Shown here: in pieces, positions 8,952 through 16,544 of the stretch
Layout of the letters: each line of letters begins with the position of its first letter
Position numbering within the stretch: position 1 is the stretch's first letter
Assembly (NCBI GenBank): GCA_963712565.1
Contig: CAVQIP010000052.1
Coordinates: forward strand, 62,001 to 126,000
Direction: 5' to 3'
Origin: VAZQ01 sp963712565
GTDB lineage: Bacteria; Pseudomonadota; Alphaproteobacteria; Rhizobiales; Xanthobacteraceae
DNA: 64,000 nt
The notes under the pieces: generated by a model
Seen by the model: the letters and a program-made list of their open reading frames with translations, nothing else
What the model was told of the DNA's origin: nothing
Database searches by the model: none
Position numbers and translations under genes: made by a program

Positions 8952-9215
8952 GCGATCGTCGTCTCTCAGGAGCCAATCGCGATCGTCATGCCCGGCAGGC
9001 AATCGCGCTTGCCGACAACCCCCATCAACTGTCGACGCTGCCGGCACTCTGCTTCGCGCCCCGCGCCTTCGCGCTTGGCGTTGCGCTGCTCGTCTCGCCG
9101 CGCCGGGACTGGTCAGCACGGGCGCGATGTGGCAAGGTTGTATCAGATTGTAAATGCATCCTGAGGTCGAGCTTGCCCAATCGCGTCCGGTCGCTCAAGC
9201 TGGAGTCGATCCGCC

Positions 9216-10355
9216 ATGGCCAACGATCCCGTCGAATCAATCCCGTCCGATGATCCGATAACGCCGCCGGAGCCGGGCATCGGCGCTCTGTCTCTCGGGC
9301 GGTGGCTACCGCGCCATGGTGTTCCACATCGGGGTGTTGTGGCGGCTGTACGAGACCGGCCTGCTCTCCGGCTTGAAGCGCATTTCGAGCGTCTCGGGTG
9401 GCTCGATCACCGCCGGCGTGCTGGCATTGAAGTGGCGCCGGCTCAGCTTCGATCCGGCGCGCCTGGCGGCCGATTTCGTGCCCGAAGTGGTGACGCCGCT
9501 GCGGCGGCTTGCCGGCGAAACGCTCGACGCCGAGGCCATCATCGTCGGCGCGCTTGCTCCCGGCACGATCAGCGATCGCGTCACGGCCGCGTATGACCGG
9601 CATCTGTTTGCCGGAGCGACGCTGCAGGATCTCCCGGATGCGCCACGCTTTGTCATCAATGCGACCAATGTCCAGTCGGGCGCGCTGTGGCGCTTCATGA
9701 AGCCGTATATGCGGGACTACCGCGTCGGCGAGGTGAAGGCGCCGACCGTTCCACTGGCGCGCGCCGTCGCCGCGTCCTCGGCATTCCCGCCGGTGCTGTC
9801 GCCGTGCACGCTCCGGCTCGAGGACGACGATTTCACCCCGAACTCCGGCCAGGACCTGCAGCACCCGCCGTTCACCACCCGCGTGGTCCTCACCGACGGC
9901 GGCGTGTACGACAATCTCGGCCTCGAGACCGCGTGGAAGCGTTACCAGACCATTTTCGTGAGCGACGCCGGCGGCAAGCTCAAGCCCGAGGAGGAGCCCA
10001 AATCCGATTGGGCGCGCCATGCTTTTCGCGTGCTCGACCTGATCGACAACCAGGTGCGCTCGCTACGCAAGCGGCAGGTGATCGATTCGCTCAAGTCGCG
10101 GCGCGCGCAAGGGCGCCTATTGGGGCATCCGCACCGATATCGCAAATTACCAGCTCGCGGATGCGCTGCCCTGTCCGTCTCGCCCGGACACTGGCGCTGG
10201 CGGAAACCCCGACCCGGCTCAAACGCATGAATGACGATCTGCAGGACAAGCTGATCAATTGGGGATACGCGGTCTGCGACGCTGCCTTGCGCAAGCATGT
10301 GGACCCTGCGCTGCGCAGGCCCGCGGACTTTCCCTATCCGGCGGCGAAGGTGTGA
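9216..10355 (+). pseudogene. Patatin-like phospholipase, interrupted by three +1 frameshifts
   Basis: The gene runs from ATG 9216 (GGAG box 10 bases upstream) to TGA 10353-10355, but three frames must be joined. The first 22 codons (MANDPVESIP...) join the main frame near 9283, giving ALCLSGGGYRAM, the patatin oxyanion loop; the core holds the nucleophile region SSVSGGS and the catalytic aspartate in LTDGGVYDNLG. A second shift near 10114 restores AYWGIRTDIANYQ, and a third near 10178 restores the tail LARTLALAETPTRL through to PADFPYPAAKV. Each join removes one surplus base. Joined, it is about 378 residues, a full-length lipid acyl hydrolase. It ends 2 bases before the protease gene, so it heads a cassette. 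The joins are in the sequence as given; real decay versus assembly error is unresolved. Confidence 0.8.
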
Positions 10356-10357
10356 CG

Positions 10358-12265
10358 ATGGCAGTCAAGATTCCACGTTCTCTCGTCGAGTACATCCTGC
10401 TCGGTCCGGCCGGAGACCGGCGCCAATTGCAGGACTCGCCGGTTCTCGGCGACGTCTGGATTGCCTACGCGGACAAGCCGGGCCAGCCGCAGGAGCTGCT
10501 GATCACGCCCCAGCGGGCCCAGGTCGCCGGTCGGGTCGCGGCCGAGCTCGACGACCGCATCAAACGGGCGCCGCACGACCTCGCCGAGATCGCATACCTG
10601 CAGGGCGTCATCGCCGCGCGCCTCTATTTCGGGGAAGTCCTGCGGGTCATCGTGCCGATGAGCGAATGGTGGAAAAGCCCGCGCATCAACAAGGACATGC
10701 AGATCTACTTGCACGCGGAGCAAGGCTGGGAGCGGCTAACCGGCGTGCTCGACATCGTGCAAAGGATGGTCGCGCACTGGAGCGCGCCGACCAAGTACGA
10801 CCGGGTCGACGAATTGCTGACGGCGTTCGATCGCTACGCCGCGCTCGCCGGGATCATTCTGTGGGCGAGCGAAAACGCGCCGCAAGACGCGCCCGCCTCG
10901 CCGGAAGAGGTTGCGCAGGCGATCAAGGACGGAAAGACGGCCATTGCCGAGGGTCTGCGAAAGGCGTTTCACGGCATTTTGGCGCAATTCCCGCCGACGC
11001 CGAAGGAAAGAGACGCGCTGATATTTCAGGTCTCGCTCAACCGCGCCGCCACGATGGCGCTTGCTCGCTCCGTTCCCGCCGTCAAGGCGGATGCGGCGCG
11101 CACGCTGTTTTCGGTCAACTGCAGCGAGATCGCCTGGGCCGTCATCGATTCGGGCATCCAGGGAAACCACCCTTCATTCAAGGATGCCGCCGGCAATAGC
11201 CGCGTGAAATCGAGTTTCGACTTCAGCAACATCCGCAAGATCATCAGCCTCGACAACCTCAGGATCCTCGGCCCGGACGCGCCGGATCCGGACATCAAGG
11301 CTGCAAGGCTCAAGGAGCTGTTGCACGATGAGTTGAAGGATAAGCCAGGCGAGGAGGAAGCGGTAAAGCTGCTCACGGAACTGGCGCGGGACACGAGGTC
11401 CAAACGCCCCATCCATTGGGAGTCGGTCAAGCCGTTCGTCGAAGTCAAGCCGGAATCGCGGCCGCGGATGAGCGATCACGGCACCCATGTGGCGGGAATC
11501 CTCGGGGCCAGCGGGCGAGGCGCGAAGGACCTGCCGAAAGAGCTGCAGGGGGAATACGTGGATGGAATGTGTCCGGACATCCAGCTCTACGACTTCCGGG
11601 TGCTGGCGCCGACCATCAAGGAAACCGAATTCGCCATCATCGCCGCGCTGCAATACATCCGACACCTGAACGGGCAGAACGACTACACCACGATTCACGG
11701 CGCCAATCTCAGCCTCTCCATCCCGCACGACGTGCGCAATTACGCCTGCGGCGGCACGCCGGTCTGCGTGGAGTGCGAGCGGTTGGTCAACAGCGGCGTC
11801 GTCGTGGTCGCCGCCGCCGGCAATCTCGGCTATCAGAGTTTTCAGACCCAGGAGGGCTCCTACGAAAGTTACGCCGCGTTCAGCGTCACCGATCCGGGAA
11901 ACGCCGACGGGGTGATCACGGTTGGAGCGACGCATCGCTACTCGCCGCACACCTACGGGGTGAGCTTCTTCTCCAGCCGCGGACCGACCGGAGACGGGCG
12001 GGCGAAGCCGGATTTGGTCGCGCCGGGGGAACGCATCCGCGCGCCATTCCGTGACGATGGCTGGGGCGATCTCGACGGCACCAGCATGGCGGCGCCGCAT
12101 GTCAGTGGCGCGGCCGCCATGTTGATGGCGCGCTACTCCGAATTGATCGGAATGCCGCGCCGCATCAAACAAGTGCTGTGCGAAAGCGCCACCGATCTCG
12201 GCCGCGAGCGCAGCTTCCAGGGTCACGGCATGCTCGACGTGTTGCGGGCGTTCCAGAGCATCTGA
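10358..12265 (+). CDS. S8 family serine peptidase (subtilisin-like) with long N-terminal region
   Basis: A 635-residue protein starting at ATG 10358, two bases after the patatin stop. The subtilase triad is complete: Asp264 in VIDSGIQG, His377 in SDHGTHVAGI and Ser576 in GTSMAAPH; the oxyanion asparagine lies in VAAAGN. No signal peptide is visible, so it is probably cytoplasmic, which is unusual for a degradative subtilase. About 250 residues precede the catalytic domain and are not recognised, and the Asp-His distance (113 residues) is long, with an inserted charged, helical segment. Tight spacing with the phospholipase upstream and the metallo-beta-lactamase-fold gene 11 bases downstream points to one transcript. 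A regulatory, cleavage-triggered role is a reasonable inference. Confidence 0.9.
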   Translation: MAVKIPRSLVEYILLGPAGDRRQLQDSPVLGDVWIAYADKPGQPQELLITPQRAQVAGRVAAELDDRIKRAPHDLAEIAYLQGVIAARLYFGEVLRVIVPMSEWWKSPRINKDMQIYLHAEQGWERLTGVLDIVQRMVAHWSAPTKYDRVDELLTAFDRYAALAGIILWASENAPQDAPASPEEVAQAIKDGKTAIAEGLRKAFHGILAQFPPTPKERDALIFQVSLNRAATMALARSVPAVKADAARTLFSVNCSEIAWAVIDSGIQGNHPSFKDAAGNSRVKSSFDFSNIRKIISLDNLRILGPDAPDPDIKAARLKELLHDELKDKPGEEEAVKLLTELARDTRSKRPIHWESVKPFVEVKPESRPRMSDHGTHVAGILGASGRGAKDLPKELQGEYVDGMCPDIQLYDFRVLAPTIKETEFAIIAALQYIRHLNGQNDYTTIHGANLSLSIPHDVRNYACGGTPVCVECERLVNSGVVVVAAAGNLGYQSFQTQEGSYESYAAFSVTDPGNADGVITVGATHRYSPHTYGVSFFSSRGPTGDGRAKPDLVAPGERIRAPFRDDGWGDLDGTSMAAPHVSGAAAMLMARYSELIGMPRRIKQVLCESATDLGRERSFQGHGMLDVLRAFQSI

Positions 12266-12276
12266 GGACGCGGACC

Positions 12277-13596
12277 ATGATCTTCAGCTTGGATGTGCGC
12301 CGCGCGCGCAAGGGAGACTGCCTGCTGTTGCATTTCGGCTCCAAGGCCGAACCCGGCCTGGTGATGATCGATGGCGGGCCGAAGAACGTCTACCAGCCGC
12401 ACCTCGAGCCGCGGCTCGAGCGGATCAGGCAGGCGCGCGGTCTCGCCGCAAACGATTCGCTTCCAGTCGACCTGCTTATGGTGAGCCACGTCGACGACGA
12501 CCATATCCAAGGCATTCTCGATCTTACGCGCGAAGAGCTCACGAGGAAGCAGGCACACCGGCCGCTGCGGCTGAACGTCTTGAGCTTCTGGCACAACAGC
12601 TTCGACGCGATCATCGGAAATGAGCCGGAAGAGCTGCTGGCCTCGTTCAGAGGGCAGTTCGGTACGGCGGCCGCGTCCGGCGGCGAATTGTCCGACGATG
12701 CGGTGCGCGCGGTCGAGGACGCGTCGGCGGAAGACCCGGAGGTGATCGCCAGCAGTCTCAAAGTCCTCGCCAGCATCGAGCAGGGATATCGCCTGCGCAA
12801 CGATGCCGATGGTTTGGGATATCCGCGCAATCCGGAATTCGGCGGAAAGCTGATCATCGCGCGCGAGGGTGCCAAGGCGACGCCGGTCGCGCAGGACCTC
12901 AAGTTCACCGTGCTGGGCCCGATGAAACCCGAGTTGGAGGCGCTACAGGTCAAGCACGACAAGTGGCTCGAGGATCTCAAGAAAAAAGGCAAATCGCCGG
13001 CCGCGGGGCTGGCCGCCTACGTCGACAAGTCGGTTCCGAATCTGTCCAGCATCGTCGTGCTGGCCGAGGCCGGCGGCAAGCGGATGCTGCTGACCGGCGA
13101 TGCGCGGGGCGACAAGATCCTGGAGGGCCTGCAGCTCGCGGGCCGGCTCGCGCCCGGCACGGACAGCAAGATCGAGATCGATCTGCTCAAGGTCCCGCAC
13201 CACGGCAGCTCCTACAACCTCGACAGGGATTTCTTCGAGCGCATCGTCGCCGCGCACTACGTCTTTTCGGGCAACGGCGAGCACGGCAATCCCGAGCGCG
13301 AGACGATGGAAATGCTGTTGGCGGCGCGCGGCGAGGCCGCCGATTTCACCATTCATCTCACCTACCCGATCGAGGAGATCGACGTCGAGCGCAAGAAGGA
13401 CTGGGAGAAGGAGCAGGCCAACGAGAAGTACCGCAAGCAGAACAATCCCGCGGCCACGGTCAGGGACAACTGGTCTTTCGCCGACAACGGCCTCACCGCG
13501 TTCTTCGCGGCGCACGAGACGTTCGCCAAGAAGGTCAGCGTGGTGGACGCTCAAGCGCCGCACGTCATCGACTTGCTCGATCCGCTGAAATTCTAG
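12277..13596 (+). CDS. ComEC/Rec2-type metallo-beta-lactamase-fold hydrolase
   Basis: This 439-residue soluble protein has the metallo-beta-lactamase fold in its ComEC variant: VMIDGG near residue 30, the metal motif SHVDDDH (His71, Asp73, Asp75, His76, the HxDxDH form), LLTGDARGD, and LLKVPHHGSSYN with His308-His309. ComEC-like domains act on nucleic acids; stand-alone versions often sit in conflict or stress loci. There are no membrane segments and no signal peptide. A 70-residue insertion rich in Ser/Asp/Glu occurs between the first metal motif and the TGD loop, and a highly charged Lys/Glu stretch lies near residue 390. It is the third gene of the patatin-subtilase-MBL cassette. Antibiotic hydrolysis is not supported. 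Confidence 0.88.
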   Translation: MIFSLDVRRARKGDCLLLHFGSKAEPGLVMIDGGPKNVYQPHLEPRLERIRQARGLAANDSLPVDLLMVSHVDDDHIQGILDLTREELTRKQAHRPLRLNVLSFWHNSFDAIIGNEPEELLASFRGQFGTAAASGGELSDDAVRAVEDASAEDPEVIASSLKVLASIEQGYRLRNDADGLGYPRNPEFGGKLIIAREGAKATPVAQDLKFTVLGPMKPELEALQVKHDKWLEDLKKKGKSPAAGLAAYVDKSVPNLSSIVVLAEAGGKRMLLTGDARGDKILEGLQLAGRLAPGTDSKIEIDLLKVPHHGSSYNLDRDFFERIVAAHYVFSGNGEHGNPERETMEMLLAARGEAADFTIHLTYPIEEIDVERKKDWEKEQANEKYRKQNNPAATVRDNWSFADNGLTAFFAAHETFAKKVSVVDAQAPHVIDLLDPLKF

Positions 13597-13836
13597 CGGC
13601 GGCTCGGCGCCCGCGCCGGCGAGCTGACCGGGCACGCCGCGACCCGCCGTCCGCCGCTTGCACCTCCCCGCATTCGCCCTATAGTCCGCGCCGCCGCCCC
13701 ACGGCGGTCATTTTGCCGGCACTGACGCGGCATCAAAGATGGCGCGCGGGGCGAGCCCAGGTCTGGCGCGCGGGGGGCGCCGGTTTCGCCCGGCGATCAC
13801 AAACGGGAGGACCGGCGTCGCCGGTCGCAGTCGACG

Positions 13837-15090
13837 ATGCCGCAAGGCGAGACCAAGAAGCGCGACGTGAAGAAGGTGGTTCTCGCCTATTCCGGCGGGC
13901 TCGACACCTCCATCATCCTGAAATGGCTGCAGACCAGTTACGGATGCGAGGTAGTCACCTTCACCGCCGATCTGGGCCAGGGCGAGGAGCTCGCGCCCGC
14001 GCGGGAGAAGGCGCTGCTGCTCGGCATCAAGCCGGAGAACATCTTCGTCGAGGATTTGCGCGAGGAGTTCGTGCGCGACTACGTCTTCCCGATGTTCCGC
14101 GCGAACGCGCTGTACGAGGGGCAGTATCTCTTGGGCACCTCGATCGCGCGGCCGCTCATCGCCAAGCGGCAGATCGAGATCGCGGACAAGGTGGGGGCCG
14201 ATGCCGTCGCGCACGGGGCAACCGGCAAGGGCAATGACCAGGTGCGTTTCGAGCTCAGCTACTATGCGCTCAAGCCCGATGTGACCGTGATCGCGCCGTG
14301 GCGGGAATGGGACCTGCGCTCGCGCGAGGCGCTCGTCGCCTTTGCGGAGCAGCACCAGATTCCGATCCCCAAGGACAAACGGGGCGAGGCGCCGTTCTCG
14401 GTCGACGCCAATCTCCTGCACGCCTCCTCGGAGGGGAAGGTGCTGGAGAATCCGGCGGAGGAGGTGCCGGACTACGTCTATTCGCGCACGCTCGACCCGC
14501 AGGATGCGCCCGAAAAGCCCGTCCATATCGTGGTCGATTTCGAGCGCGGCGACGCGGTCGCGCTCGACGGCAAGCGGCGCTCGCCCGCCGACCTGCTCGC
14601 GGAGCTTAACGCGCTCGGGTGCGCCCACGGCATAGGCCGGCTCGATCTCGTGGAGAACCGCTTCGTCGGCATGAAGTCGCGCGGCATGTACGAGACCCCG
14701 GGCGGCACCATCCTCATCGCCGCCCATCGCGGCATCGAATCCATCACGCTCGATCGTGGCGCGGCTCACCTCAAGGACGAGCTGATGCCGAAATACGCCG
14801 AACTCATCTACAATGGGTTCTGGTTCACGCCCGAGCGCGAGATGCTGCAAGCCGCCATCGACACATCGCAGGAATTCGTGACCGGCTCGGTGCGGCTCAA
14901 GCTCTACAAGGGCAACGCCGCGGTGGTCGGCCGGTCGTCGCCCTATTCGCTCTACGACCAGGACCTCGTCACCTTCGAGGAAGGCAAGGTCGCCTACGAC
15001 CATCGCGACGCCGAGGGCTTCATCCGGTTGAACGCGCTGCGCCTGCGCACGCTCGGCCAGCGACGAAAAAAGCTCAAGCTGAAGAAGTAA
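13837..15090 (+). CDS. argG: Argininosuccinate synthase
   Basis: The 417-residue protein joins citrulline and aspartate using ATP in the penultimate step of arginine synthesis. The N-terminal N-type ATP pyrophosphatase loop LAYSGGLDTS is at about residues 15-24, followed by the family blocks FTADLGQGEE, GTSIARPLIA, HGATGKGNDQVRFE and MYETPGGTIL. Length is normal for the short bacterial type. The start at ATG 13837 is chosen because VKKVVLAYSGG begins 10 residues later as usual, with only a short charged leader. It stands alone: 240 bases upstream carry no gene, and the convergent small operon ends 11 bases downstream. This is the one clear housekeeping gene in the window. Confidence 0.97.
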   Translation: MPQGETKKRDVKKVVLAYSGGLDTSIILKWLQTSYGCEVVTFTADLGQGEELAPAREKALLLGIKPENIFVEDLREEFVRDYVFPMFRANALYEGQYLLGTSIARPLIAKRQIEIADKVGADAVAHGATGKGNDQVRFELSYYALKPDVTVIAPWREWDLRSREALVAFAEQHQIPIPKDKRGEAPFSVDANLLHASSEGKVLENPAEEVPDYVYSRTLDPQDAPEKPVHIVVDFERGDAVALDGKRRSPADLLAELNALGCAHGIGRLDLVENRFVGMKSRGMYETPGGTILIAAHRGIESITLDRGAAHLKDELMPKYAELIYNGFWFTPEREMLQAAIDTSQEFVTGSVRLKLYKGNAAVVGRSSPYSLYDQDLVTFEEGKVAYDHRDAEGFIRLNALRLRTLGQRRKKLKLKK

Positions 15091-15101
15091 CGGACGACCC
15101 G

Positions 15102-15545
15102 CTACTTGTCGTTGCGCCGCGGCGGTCGCAGCGCCCGGGACCCGAATCGCAAAGGCTGCCGTCGCGTCAACGTTTCCGGCACGTTGACGTCGACATCGAC
15201 GAATTGGACGCAGCTTTGCGGTTTGCTGTGCCGCGTTCCGCCGCGCCAGGGGCCGTCGCGCAGCTGAATGTCTGTCATACGATCGAGGTCGAAGCAGCGC
15301 CAGTCGCCCTCGGGCAGGAGCCGCGACGTGCTTTCTCCGCCGATTTGGAACACGAAAACGGCGTCCTTTCCGGAAATCTTATAACCCAAGATATGCGGAC
15401 AAGCCTCGCGATAGCGACCGTCATACATGCACGTGATCTGCTTGCGGGCACGGATTGCGTTCCAGACGAGTCGGTAGATCGCGCTCGGCCGCTTGCTCGG
15501 CGATGCGCGGTCGGACCCGCGCCGGGCGGCGTCTCGCCCCGTCAC
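15102..15545 (-). CDS. Small conserved protein with WYL-like sequence
   Basis: A 147-residue protein. Its conserved part (IYRLVWNAIRARKQITCMY, GRYREACPHILGYK, FQIGGESTS, GDWRCFDLDRM, GPWRGGTRHSKPQSCV) resembles short stand-alone WYL-like proteins seen in Hyphomicrobiales; I recognise the pattern but know no tested function. WYL domains bind nucleic acid or nucleotide ligands and act in transcription control. The GTG start at 15545 overlaps the stop of the preceding PPOX-like gene as GTGA, so translation is coupled. It is the last of three genes on this strand and converges on argG with an 11-base gap. A longer frame reaches to 15770 but overlaps the upstream gene and is unlike protein. Confidence 0.65.
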   Translation of the reverse strand: MTGRDAARRGSDRASPSKRPSAIYRLVWNAIRARKQITCMYDGRYREACPHILGYKISGKDAVFVFQIGGESTSRLLPEGDWRCFDLDRMTDIQLRDGPWRGGTRHSKPQSCVQFVDVDVNVPETLTRRQPLRFGSRALRPPRRNDK

Positions 15546-16042
15546 ATCTTCACCGCTACCTTGCGGTTCTCCCCGAGATTCGGCGTCTCGCCGGTGATCC
15601 GCGCCTTGGCAAACTCGAACGCAGCCACAGCGGCACTCGCGGGCCCGTCCCATAGTTCGGCGGTCATCGGCCGCACCCGCAGCACGCAGACGTTCGGATC
15701 GTCCGGTCCGCTCCACCACGCGTTGTCGGTGCTCCTCCAGATTTCGGCGGCCTTGGCGGGATCGCGCCACGCCTCGGCGCGGGCGCTGATGGAGAGATAG
15801 GCCTTATCCTTGGCGTCAATGAAGACGAGACCGACGTCGTGCTCGGCTTCGATCTCATGCTCCTTGCTGCTGTGGCAGTCGGTGACGAACCAGATGATAC
15901 CGGCATCGCGCTCGGGCCGCGCCTCGAGCGGTCGCGCGCGCAGGCCACCAGATGACTGCGTGGTCAGCATGGCTACGCCGACCTGCTCGATGATGTCCCA
16001 GACGCGCTTGATGCTCGCCTGGGTGTTGCCCTTGTCGCGCAT
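15542..16042 (-). CDS. Pyridoxamine 5'-phosphate oxidase-family (general stress protein 26-like) protein
   Basis: A 166-residue split-barrel flavin-binding protein. Family marks include VAMLTTQSSGGLRARPLE, WFVTDCHSSKEHEI, VGLVFIDAKDKAYLSISARA and the aromatic WRSTDNAWWSGPDDPN. Members of the YdaG/GSP26 group bind FMN, FAD or F420 and are linked with oxidative and general stress, but few have a proven reaction. The start at ATG 16042 gives the usual beginning shortly before the KRVWDIIEQ helix; a frame open to 16114 adds basic residues with no family support. It lies 53 bases after the VOC gene and overlaps the WYL-like gene downstream, making a three-gene unit. Confidence 0.85.
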   Translation of the reverse strand: MRDKGNTQASIKRVWDIIEQVGVAMLTTQSSGGLRARPLEARPERDAGIIWFVTDCHSSKEHEIEAEHDVGLVFIDAKDKAYLSISARAEAWRDPAKAAEIWRSTDNAWWSGPDDPNVCVLRVRPMTAELWDGPASAAVAAFEFAKARITGETPNLGENRKVAVKM

Positions 16043-16095
16043 ATCGAACCAACACCCGCCCGCCTCCGCGGTTCCACGCCGATGGCGTTGCCGGG

Positions 16096-16485
16096 TCAGG
16101 CTGGGGCGTGGCAAACCGCCTCGACGTTGTGGCCGTCGGGATCGAGCACGAAGGCGCCGTAATAGCTGGAATGATATTGCGGCCGCAGGCCCGGCCCGCC
16201 ATTGTCCTTGCCGCCGGCCGCGAGCGCGGCGCGGTAAAAGGCGTCGACGGCGCGGCGATCGTCGGCGGTAATTGCGACGTGAACAATGCCCTTGAGCCCG
16301 CCTTCGCCTCCGATCCAGAAGTCGGGCTTGCCGTCTTTACCGAACCCGGCGGCCGGGCTGCCACTTTCGGTTCGATCGGCCGCGATCTCCATGATCAGCG
16401 TATAGCCGAGCGGCGCCAGCGCCTTGCCGTAGAACGCCTTCGATCGTTCGTAATCGGAAACCGGGAAGCCGACGTGATCGATCAT
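16096..16485 (-). CDS. VOC (glyoxalase/bleomycin-resistance) family protein
   Basis: A 129-residue single vicinal-oxygen-chelate domain pair. It opens with MIDHVGFPVSDYERSKAFYG, has HVAITADDRRAVDAFYRAA in the middle and ends with YYGAFVLDPDGHNVEAVCH, giving the two beta-alpha-beta-beta-beta halves and the metal-ligand histidine and glutamate positions (His4, His69, Glu122). Proteins of this length in this branch are often annotated as lyases or dioxygenases without proof. It is first in the minus-strand operon with the PPOX-like and WYL-like genes, and is divergent from the sensor kinase gene, so the roughly 60-100 bases between them should hold both promoters. Substrate unknown. Confidence 0.88.
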   Translation of the reverse strand: MIDHVGFPVSDYERSKAFYGKALAPLGYTLIMEIAADRTESGSPAAGFGKDGKPDFWIGGEGGLKGIVHVAITADDRRAVDAFYRAALAAGGKDNGGPGLRPQYHSSYYGAFVLDPDGHNVEAVCHAPA

Positions 16486-16544
16486 GAGCGTCCTTGTGCG
16501 GATTTGCGGGGCAGTCAGGGCGGATGGAGGCCGCGATTGTAGCA

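Noticed and set aside
8952..9215. Possible tRNA or small RNA in the 264-base gap
   Set aside because: No cloverleaf, no conserved T-loop sequence and no clear hairpin was seen.
12277..13596. Beta-lactam resistance enzyme
   Set aside because: The metal motif is the ComEC form (HxDxDH, VPHHGS), without the subclass B1-B3 ligands or a signal peptide.
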